Below, piece by piece: positions 7,484 to 12,654 of a stretch of DNA of 12,654 bases (position 1 is its first letter; each line of letters opens with the position of its first letter). The DNA is taken from contig JAEYOL010000177.1 in NCBI GenBank assembly GCA_023411775.1, forward strand, positions 1 through 12,654, written 5' to 3'. The translations under genes and the position numbers were made by a program. The notes under the pieces were generated by a model. It was not told the origin of the DNA. It did not search any database and was given only the letters and a program-made list of their open reading frames with translations. The DNA comes from Bacteroidota bacterium. Lineage in GTDB: Bacteria > Bacteroidota > Bacteroidia > Chitinophagales > Chitinophagaceae.

Positions 7484-7840
7484 CTAATTGAACTTGTAGA
7501 TTTTCTTCACACGAATATGTTCGGGCACTTCGCTGCTCGACAGGCATGATGGCTCGGTTCGGTCATATTCAAAGCGGACCTTTGTGCCGGGCACAGCGAG
7601 ATCTGGGCTGAGTGAAATAAAAACTGAGTTACTACAATTGTAACAGGCAGCGCAGTCCAGAACCGTAGGATGCAGAAAGGGATGTTTCGAAAGATCAGGA
7701 TTTACGATAGCCACCAGCCAGGAATCAGGCAGGCAGCCTTTACTTTCAACCACAATTCCAGACACGAGTAGACTATTTTCTTTCCTGCAGGAAAGTGACG
7801 ATAGCAAAACCAGGAATAAAATAAGCAGAAGATTCCGCAT
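7484..7840 (-). CDS. Small cysteine-rich lipoprotein, unknown function
   Basis: This is a 118-residue protein. Residues 1-17 form a lipoprotein signal peptide and the lipobox is LSSLSC with Cys18 as the lipidated residue, so the mature protein should be membrane-anchored in the periplasm or on the surface. Apart from Cys18 there are five cysteines: Cys36, then Cys63, Cys66 and Cys69 in DCAACYNC, and Cys99. The CxxCxxC cluster could bind a metal or form disulfides. The segment after it (NSVFISLSPDLAVPGTKVRFEYD) looks like beta strands of a small barrel-like domain. I do not recognise the family. It lies 48 bp downstream of the CtlX-like gene on the same strand and may be the last gene of that transcript. 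Confidence 0.75.
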   Translation of the reverse strand: MRNLLLILFLVLLSSLSCRKENSLLVSGIVVESKGCLPDSWLVAIVNPDLSKHPFLHPTVLDCAACYNCSNSVFISLSPDLAVPGTKVRFEYDRTEPSCLSSSEVPEHIRVKKIYKFN

Positions 7841-7888
7841 ATACCTTTTTTACTCCTGACAACTCCCAGTCGGATATCGTTGCAGGAC

Positions 7889-8806
7889 TTAGGCGCTGAG
7901 AGTCGGCAGGTGTACTTCCGCCATCATGCAGCGGGCACTACCACCGCCATTCGTTTCAATGGTGTTAAGGGGCGAATGTACGATCCGGTTGTATCGGTTT
8001 AGTTCCTGCAACTGCTCGATCGTCAGGGCTTCGTAAGCCTGGGTTGACATGACCAGAAGTTTTTCCCCCTTGTTATTTTTTACCTGCAGCATGTTCCCCG
8101 CGAAATGTTGCATTTGATGAAGCGTGATGGGGATAATTGCCTTATTGCTTTCGCTTATGATTTCCCTGATCATTCTTTGTTCCCGGGGATCCGAAATACT
8201 CTCCATACAAATGACCACATACTGGTCAGCTACGCACATCATCACATTGGTATGATATATAGACTGGCCATTGCCATCCGTGGCATTAAACACAACGGGT
8301 CTGTAATTCATCTGGCGGCAAAATTCCTCCAACACTTTTTCATTGGTGCGGGGAGAAAGACAGGCATAAGCGATTCGGTTGTCGCGGTCAAGTACCATAC
8401 TACCTGTGCCTTCAAGGAATATGTTTTCGTTTTCAAAGCCTGTCAGGTCCAGTTTATTTTTCACCGCGAATTTTTGTTGTATCCTGTCCAGAACATGCGC
8501 TTTCCTTTCCGTCCTCCGGTTTACCGCATACATGGGATAGAGCAACAATGTTCCATCGTGATGAAAAGAGATCCAATTGTTGGGAAAAATCGAGTCAGGA
8601 GTGTGGGGCAGGGGCGTGTCTTCCACAACAGTCACATCCACCCCATTGTTTCTCAACAGTTCGACGAAATCTTCGAATTCTTTCAATGCATTTTGCTGCA
8701 CACCGGATTCGGCGGTATTGACCTGGAAGGCGTTGTTGACCGCCGTTTCGGCATTATAACCAAAACTCACCGGCTTGATCATTAGTATATGTGATGTAGT
8801 TTGCAT
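7889..8806 (-). CDS. ctlX: CtlX/DDAH-like hydrolase of the guanidino-group-modifying superfamily (probable citrulline hydrolase)
   Basis: This 305-residue cytosolic protein has the amidinotransferase/arginine-deiminase fold. Candidate catalytic residues are Asp71 in HTPDSIFPNNW (68-78), the LEGTGSMVLD segment (131-140) with Glu132, His185 in YHTNVMM, and Cys293 in NGGGSARCMMAE at the C-terminus, all in the order expected for the superfamily. The N-terminal ILMIKPVSFGYN and the overall length match the group annotated as citrulline utilisation hydrolase CtlX (arginine deiminase-related protein). If so, it would hydrolyse citrulline to ornithine, CO2 and ammonia. A dimethylarginine dimethylaminohydrolase-like activity is the main alternative. 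Its position 88 bp downstream of arginine deiminase favours the citrulline role. Met9 is a possible later start, but Met1 fits the family better. Confidence 0.82.
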   Translation of the reverse strand: MQTTSHILMIKPVSFGYNAETAVNNAFQVNTAESGVQQNALKEFEDFVELLRNNGVDVTVVEDTPLPHTPDSIFPNNWISFHHDGTLLLYPMYAVNRRTERKAHVLDRIQQKFAVKNKLDLTGFENENIFLEGTGSMVLDRDNRIAYACLSPRTNEKVLEEFCRQMNYRPVVFNATDGNGQSIYHTNVMMCVADQYVVICMESISDPREQRMIREIISESNKAIIPITLHQMQHFAGNMLQVKNNKGEKLLVMSTQAYEALTIEQLQELNRYNRIVHSPLNTIETNGGGSARCMMAEVHLPTLSA

Positions 8807-8822
8807 GGATGGATATTATTGG

Positions 8823-8855
8823 TGTGATGGTCATTTGTCAACAATTACCATCACA
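8823..8855. repeat. Inverted repeat between arcA and ctlX (TGTGATGGT / ACCATCACA)
   Basis: Perfect 9-bp arms at 8823-8831 and 8847-8855 are separated by 15 bp, and three more internal pairs (8833-8835 with 8843-8845) are possible after one mismatch. It lies in the 88-bp gap between the two hydrolase genes, 17 bp upstream of the ctlX ATG. No T run follows on either strand, so an operator, or an RNA hairpin affecting processing or translation of ctlX, is more likely than a terminator. Confidence 0.75.
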
Positions 8856-8894
8856 TATGAAATTCAATCTGGTCTGACCCGATTTCGAACGCCA

Positions 8895-10337
8895 CTAAAT
8901 CTCTTCCCTCAGCAGGGGCATACTCATGCAATGAAAACCGCCCCGGGCCCTTGAAAGTTCGGCTGAAGGCATCAGGATCAGGGTATCCTCCATTTTCCGA
9001 ATATCCACTTCGTCATTTTCGAGTTGCCGGATCAGATCGTGAACATGCACAACGTCAAACCCCGCGTTTTTAAACGCTTCGATAGTTTTGTCATTGCGAT
9101 CATATCCTAGCACCACGCCGTCCTTAATTGCAAGCATATTGCAGGAATCGGTCCATTGCTCACGGGCATCGTACGGGAATTCGTTGTTGCCGGAATAAAT
9201 GAATCGCGTTTTATCCTCGCATTTCAAATCATTCTTACTGATATCGATCAGCAATTCTTCCAGGTTGTCAAAATATACCGGGTCGGAAGGATCTTTTTTT
9301 CTAAACTGGATGATCTTTATTTTATCTTCCTTCTTGCTTCCCTCCAGTACTCTTTGTACAGGGTCTGCGTCTTCCATTTTGATGGCTTTCCGGGAAAACG
9401 CACCCAGCAATACCCATACATTCTTTTTTACCTGGGTAAATACCGTATCAATATGCATGTAATCCCGTTTCTTGGGGATTTTGATAACAGTGATCTTTTT
9501 TACGATATTTTTTTCGAACAATACCTTGATGCACTGGTGCGCGGCTTCCATCGTTGTTCGTTCACTCACGCCCACCAGGAGGTGGTCTTTGGTAACAACC
9601 ATGATATCGCCGCCCTCCAGCGTAACTTTTTTTTCATCGCCATCGCGTGGCAGCAGGAAATGATGCGAGGTATCCGGAAGTTCGATAATATTCTTCCGGT
9701 AGTTTTCGAAGAGCGGGTGCGAATAGAAAATATATTTTACCAATAAAGCCTCCCGGGTCCGCGCTTTTTTGGCGGGTTTGTTCAGCAGGATATGATCATT
9801 GATCACGATACCGATGTCGCGGGTGAAAATGAGATTTGGAATGGGGGGAAACAGCATCTCCTTTTCATTGGTTGTACCACTGATAAAAACCTTTGCAAGT
9901 TGTTTCCCATCGAGCGAAGACAAATGATCCTGCAATTCATAGGAACAGTTTTCTATCGCACATACAGAGGCTACCAGTTTTTGCCTGATATCTTTGTCGG
10001 CCAGGATCTCTGCCAGCAGCCACTGTAATTCGACAACTTTATCTGACTTATAAAACTCGTCATGATCGGGTTTGTAGAACTTATAATTATTGCGGCTGTC
10101 GTCCCATTCGGAAAGCCGGCCTTTTATTTTATCCGGGTCGGCCAGGTAGAGCAGTAATTTGGTGTAATAATCGTATTCCTTGCGGCGGATGGTTTCCAGG
10201 TGTACAATATCTTCAAAAAGCCAGTCCTGCGCCTTAGAAGGTACCACCTTGCCCAGGCCACTGTCGGGGCTGTGTACCAGCAATCGCTTTAGTAAGCCTA
10301 TTTCGGAAGTGACCGATATCCTGTTATTTTTTGACAT
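8895..10337 (-). CDS. arcA: Arginine deiminase
   Basis: Hydrolyses arginine to citrulline and ammonia in the cytosol; 480 residues against roughly 410 for the usual enzyme. Catalytic and binding residues are all visible: Asp174 in FTRDIG, Glu241 and Asp244 in LEGGDIMVV, His295 and Asp297 in MHIDTVFTQV, Asp398 region in EQWTDSCN, and nucleophile Cys470 in SRARGGFHCMSMP. The N-terminal EIGLLKRLLVHSPDSGL (12-28) is the typical opening. The extra length lies mainly between the His/Asp pair and the Cys: a lysine-rich stretch at about 315-375 and a second at about 432-456. No ornithine carbamoyltransferase, carbamate kinase or arginine/ornithine antiporter gene is in view. A universal stress protein gene lies 128 bp upstream and the CtlX-like gene 88 bp downstream, all on the same strand. 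Confidence 0.95.
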   Translation of the reverse strand: MSKNNRISVTSEIGLLKRLLVHSPDSGLGKVVPSKAQDWLFEDIVHLETIRRKEYDYYTKLLLYLADPDKIKGRLSEWDDSRNNYKFYKPDHDEFYKSDKVVELQWLLAEILADKDIRQKLVASVCAIENCSYELQDHLSSLDGKQLAKVFISGTTNEKEMLFPPIPNLIFTRDIGIVINDHILLNKPAKKARTREALLVKYIFYSHPLFENYRKNIIELPDTSHHFLLPRDGDEKKVTLEGGDIMVVTKDHLLVGVSERTTMEAAHQCIKVLFEKNIVKKITVIKIPKKRDYMHIDTVFTQVKKNVWVLLGAFSRKAIKMEDADPVQRVLEGSKKEDKIKIIQFRKKDPSDPVYFDNLEELLIDISKNDLKCEDKTRFIYSGNNEFPYDAREQWTDSCNMLAIKDGVVLGYDRNDKTIEAFKNAGFDVVHVHDLIRQLENDEVDIRKMEDTLILMPSAELSRARGGFHCMSMPLLREEI

Positions 10338-10422
10338 AATATAAGGATAAAGTTAAGACAACTGCATGACTAGCAGATCCTGCAAAAGGCTGCTTAACGA
10401 CTTGGAATTGACTTACATAAAC

Positions 10423-10459
10423 GAACTTTCAAACCGCCACCTGTGATGGTTGACAGTTC
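10423..10459. repeat. Imperfect hairpin upstream of arcA containing TGTGATGGT
   Basis: GAACTTTCAAACC (10423-10435) can pair with GGTTGACAGTTC (10448-10459), with one bulge and about one mismatch, around a 12-nt loop. It lies just beyond the stop of the universal stress gene (10466) and 86 bp before the arcA start. TGTGATGGT at 10442-10450 is the same 9-mer as in the arcA-ctlX gap. No T run follows on the minus strand, so it is not a clear terminator. Confidence 0.5.
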
Positions 10460-10465
10460 TTAGTG

Positions 10466-11248
10466 CTATTGGTGAACGGCCAAAAGGGGCACATTGGAAC
10501 TAAATGCCAGCTTTTTTGTGTGGCTGCGGCTGAAAATGCTATTAATAAACGAATGGTTTTTTGGAATGATGATCAGCAGGTCTATTTTCTTATCAGTGGT
10601 GAACTGCTCAATTGCTTCATAGAAATCATTCATTCCTATAAAATAGAATTCGGGATTAAAATCCGCGAACATTTTTTGCATTTTACTGCGTTCAGTCAGA
10701 AATTCCTCGGTCAGTGACACGTAGTGTTCGTTGTCTACATTGACGATATGCAGTTGCGCATTGAAAATTTCAAGCACAGTTTTTATAGCGAGTGCCGGTG
10801 TAGCGTCTACATCCTGGAAATCGGAGGCGAGGCTGATATTAGTGATGCCGTTGTATTTCGCGTTTTGGGGAATGATCATGACGGGACAAACGTTTTGCTC
10901 TGCCATTTTTAGGGTGTTGCTTCCTGTGAGAAACTGGCGCCATTCTTCCTTTTCCGTAATACCCATGATAATGAGTTCCGCGGTTTTTTGATAAGCCAGC
11001 CGGCCCAGGCTATCGATAAAATCGGTACCCAGTTCTTTAATGGTTTCAATATTAACCACACCGTTCTGCTCCATCTCTGCTTTCAGGCTTTGGAGGTATT
11101 GTTCAGATATAGCTTCGTCATCCTCCTCTTTAAACATGGTGTAGAGAATGATTCGGTTATTCTCCTTGCCGCTTAGCATGGCGGCGGCATAGCGGGCGGC
11201 GTTGAGAGAGGTCTCTGAAAAATCTACCGGGATAATGATATCTTTCAT
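10466..11248 (-). CDS. Universal stress protein with two UspA-type domains
   Basis: This 260-residue cytosolic protein is made of two Usp folds: domain 1 at about residues 1-128, opening with MKDIIIPVDFSETS, and domain 2 at about 135-260. The ATP-loop motif of Usp proteins (G-x2-G-x9-G-S/T) is degenerate in domain 1: Gly96, then Glu99 in place of the second Gly, then Gly109-Ser110. In domain 2 the equivalent region IIIPKNHSFINSIFSRSHTKK lacks these glycines, so nucleotide binding is doubtful. The frame is open upstream to 11275, but the ATG at 11248 places the first beta strand where the family expects it. It is the first gene of the minus-strand run ahead of arginine deiminase, and diverges from the methyltransferase gene. 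Usp proteins often accompany energy-starvation or low-oxygen genes, which fits the arginine neighbours. Confidence 0.9.
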   Translation of the reverse strand: MKDIIIPVDFSETSLNAARYAAAMLSGKENNRIILYTMFKEEDDEAISEQYLQSLKAEMEQNGVVNIETIKELGTDFIDSLGRLAYQKTAELIIMGITEKEEWRQFLTGSNTLKMAEQNVCPVMIIPQNAKYNGITNISLASDFQDVDATPALAIKTVLEIFNAQLHIVNVDNEHYVSLTEEFLTERSKMQKMFADFNPEFYFIGMNDFYEAIEQFTTDKKIDLLIIIPKNHSFINSIFSRSHTKKLAFSSNVPLLAVHQ

Positions 11249-11322
11249 GCAGGCAATCTGTTTTAAAGTCAACAAAGAAACAGAAAAAAAAATATAAACA
11301 AAAGCAGGATTAGATTATCCAA

Positions 11323-11330
11323 TAAGTTTG
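11323..11330 (+). promoter_or_regulatory. -7-like box (TAAGTTTG) abutting the methyltransferase start
   Basis: An exact TAnnTTTG match ends 4 bp before the ATG at 11335. If it is used, transcription would begin at or next to the start codon and give a leaderless message. No TTG -33 element is visible 17-23 bp upstream, so chance is a real alternative. Confidence 0.3.
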
Positions 11331-11334
11331 TGCC

Positions 11335-11946
11335 ATGAATGTGGAGAATACAGCAACGGACCCGTTTCGGGGCGATTGGTTTAGTTCTGAAAACCAGTTC
11401 CACCTTTTATATCCGCCGTCGCTGCATACCCTGGCCCGCAACCACTGGACGCCGCTCCTGGTGGCCCGGAAAGCCGCCGATTTTCTCGCAGCTGAGAAGA
11501 GTAGCCGCATCCTGGATATCGGGAGCGGGATCGGCAAATTTTGCCTGGCTGCCGCCTACTATAAACCGGATTGCTTTTTTGTTGGTGTAGAGCAACGTGA
11601 GGATTTGGTACAATACGCGGAGGCTGCCAAACAGGCGACTGGACTAAAAAACGTATCCTTTATCCACGGCAATATAACCGGGGTTGATTTTGGCTTATAC
11701 GATCATTTTTATTTTTATAATTCCTTCTACGAAAACCTGACCGTCGCCGAAAAGATAGATGACAGGGTCAGTTACTCCATCGAGCTTTACAACCAATACA
11801 GCCGTGTTTTATATAAGCAACTTGAGCAAAGGCCTCCCGGGACACGAATCGCCACCTATCATGGAATGACCGATATCCTGCCACCCGGCTATCTCGAGGG
11901 CGGGAATGATGTGAATGGATTGCTGAAGTTTTGGGTGAAGGTTTAA
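11335..11946 (+). CDS. Class I SAM-dependent methyltransferase, substrate unknown
   Basis: This 203-residue protein has the SAM-binding motif I as ILDIGSGIGKFCLAAA (59-74), an acidic end of strand 2 in FVGVEQRED (82-90, Glu86), and a motif-IV-like YDHFYFYNSFYEN (122-134). The GSGIGKF plus VGVE pattern and the N-S-F-Y segment recall DOT1-like protein methyltransferases in general layout, but the similarity is not enough to name a substrate. The N-terminal 45 residues are rich in aromatic and polar residues and may form a substrate-side cap. It is a single plus-strand gene that diverges from the universal stress gene (86 bp between starts) and converges on the penicillin-binding protein gene, with a shared terminator in between. 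Confidence 0.8.
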   Translation: MNVENTATDPFRGDWFSSENQFHLLYPPSLHTLARNHWTPLLVARKAADFLAAEKSSRILDIGSGIGKFCLAAAYYKPDCFFVGVEQREDLVQYAEAAKQATGLKNVSFIHGNITGVDFGLYDHFYFYNSFYENLTVAEKIDDRVSYSIELYNQYSRVLYKQLEQRPPGTRIATYHGMTDILPPGYLEGGNDVNGLLKFWVKV

Positions 11947-12028
11947 GAGGTGTTTTGGGATTGGTAATTTGGAATTAGGCAGGGTCTTCGGGTAATCTAC
12001 CACCGCGTTTTTCAATATTTATCCTGAT

Positions 12029-12061
12029 AAAAAAAGCCGCGGGTTGATCGCGGCTTTTTTT
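12029..12061. terminator. Bidirectional intrinsic terminator
   Basis: Seven A residues, GCCGCG, a 7-nt loop, CGCGGC and seven T residues form a hairpin that ends in a T run on both strands. It sits 83 bp after the methyltransferase stop and 10 bp after the penicillin-binding protein stop, so it can end both converging transcripts. Confidence 0.92.
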
Positions 12062-12071
12062 AGACTAAGTT

Positions 12072-12654
12072 TTATTGATCATCCTTTTTCCCGAATAATT
12101 TTTTCAGGAACCCCTTTTTCTTTTTAGTTTCCTGGGGTGCACCGATGGGTTTAGCATCCGATTTTTTCTTGTCGGTCTTGTTATCAGCTGTGTCCTTTTT
12201 GGTAGGCTTGCCATCATCATCTTCCACAACCGGTTTTGATTCAGGGCCGATATAATTATAATCGTCGGCCGTGCCCACGCCCTGGTCGATGCCTTCGGCT
12301 TCGGGATTGGGATCTGTTTCTGTTGGAATATAGTCTGCACTGTTGATCTCGCTGGTGTAGTCGGCAGGCTGTACAAATTTTGCATCCCGTTCAATACCCA
12401 GTGATTTATCAGCGTACACTTTTTTAAAGAAAGCTTCCCAGATCGGCCTGGCTGCTGCACCGCCATAACCACCACTGCTTTCATTGCGGATGAACCGGTC
12501 ATCACAACCGATCCAGACACCACCCAGAAGCTGAGGTGTATAGCCCATATACCAGGCATCAGCGTTATCATTGGTAGTACCCGTCTTACCCGCCATTTCA
12601 GCTGCACCAAGCCGGTTACGGAGACCGGTAGCGGTACCTACATCCACTGTACCC
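12072..12654 (-). CDS. Class A penicillin-binding protein, C-terminal part (cut by right window edge)
   Basis: About 194 C-terminal residues are visible; the start lies beyond the right edge. The KTGT motif of the transpeptidase site is encoded at 12587-12576, within AGKTGTTNDNADAWYMGYTP, followed by GGVWIGCDD and the AARPIWEAFFKKVY segment that ends the domain in PBP1a-type enzymes. The protein cross-links peptidoglycan and, if class A, also polymerises glycan strands with a domain not in view. After the transpeptidase domain comes a low-complexity tail of about 100 residues, first acidic (TETDPNPEAEG and VVEDDDG), then lysine-rich (KKKKGFLKKLFGKKDDQ at the end). A GTG at 12647 is an internal valine and not the start. 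PBP1a against PBP1c cannot be settled without the N-terminus. Confidence 0.88.
   Translation of the reverse strand, partial: GTVDVGTATGLRNRLGAAEMAGKTGTTNDNADAWYMGYTPQLLGGVWIGCDDRFIRNESSGGYGGAAARPIWEAFFKKVYADKSLGIERDAKFVQPADYTSEINSADYIPTETDPNPEAEGIDQGVGTADDYNYIGPESKPVVEDDDGKPTKKDTADNKTDKKKSDAKPIGAPQETKKKKGFLKKLFGKKDDQ

Noticed and set aside
8105..8785. Long open frame of 226 codons on the plus strand
   Set aside because: It is antisense to the CtlX-like gene, whose protein has clear family motifs. The plus-strand product shows no recognisable domain and reads like a mirror frame.
8823..8855. Inverted repeat as an intrinsic terminator of arcA
   Set aside because: No T run follows the hairpin on the minus strand, and the stem is not G/C-rich, so I list it as a repeat and possible operator.
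9156..9746. Open frame of 196 codons on the plus strand
   Set aside because: It is antisense to arginine deiminase, which has all catalytic motifs. No promoter or domain supports the plus-strand frame.
12645..12647. GTG as the start of the penicillin-binding protein frame
   Set aside because: The frame continues upstream to the window edge with residues typical of the domain, so it is an internal valine of a truncated gene.
1..12654. CRISPR array, tRNA or rRNA gene, or insertion sequence
   Set aside because: I saw no regularly spaced repeats, no cloverleaf-like sequence, no rRNA segments, and no transposase motif or terminal inverted repeats.

Overview
The window looks like the chromosome of a member of the Bacteroidota, most likely Chitinophagaceae or a close relative. 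The protein types, the lack of purine-rich Shine-Dalgarno sequences in front of starts, and several well-placed TAnnTTTG -7 promoter boxes point that way. That taxonomic call is an inference, since there is no rRNA gene. All genes look intact apart from the two cut by the window edges. I see no insertion sequence, phage gene, CRISPR array or tRNA.

Layout, left to right. The start of a FemAB/GNAT-like acyltransferase gene runs off the left edge (minus strand), preceded by a small exported or membrane-anchored protein (461-820, minus). A DUF1761-type membrane protein follows on the plus strand (1045-1467). Next is a minus-strand glycolysis pair, pfkA (3050-4036) then pyk (1493-2986), read from a shared upstream region. 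A secreted prolyl oligopeptidase (4321-6474, plus) follows and ends at a very strong terminator. An RmlD-like sugar-nucleotide reductase (6568-7458, plus) comes next. Then there is a four-gene minus-strand run: universal stress protein (10466-11248), arginine deiminase (8895-10337), a CtlX/DDAH-like guanidino- or ureido-hydrolase (7889-8806) and a Cys-rich lipoprotein (7484-7840). A plus-strand SAM methyltransferase (11335-11946) and the C-terminal part of a class A penicillin-binding protein (minus, cut by the right edge) close the window, separated by a bidirectional terminator.

How the genes fit together. pfkA and pyk carry the two classical irreversible steps of glycolysis and are very probably co-transcribed. 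The pyruvate kinase has the residue set of potassium-independent enzymes. The most distinctive block is usp-arcA-ctlX-lipoprotein. Two related hydrolases of the guanidino-group-modifying superfamily sit side by side, and neither carbamoyltransferase nor carbamate kinase is nearby. This suggests arginine to citrulline to ornithine with release of ammonia and CO2 but without the usual ATP-yielding branch. Copies of TGTGATG(GT), including a 9-bp perfect inverted repeat, sit around the ctlX start and upstream of arcA, and may be a regulatory element. I found no clear evidence for a completely new defence or mobile system. The candidates for novelty are this arginine cluster, its repeated motif, and a few unusual residues in otherwise familiar enzymes.
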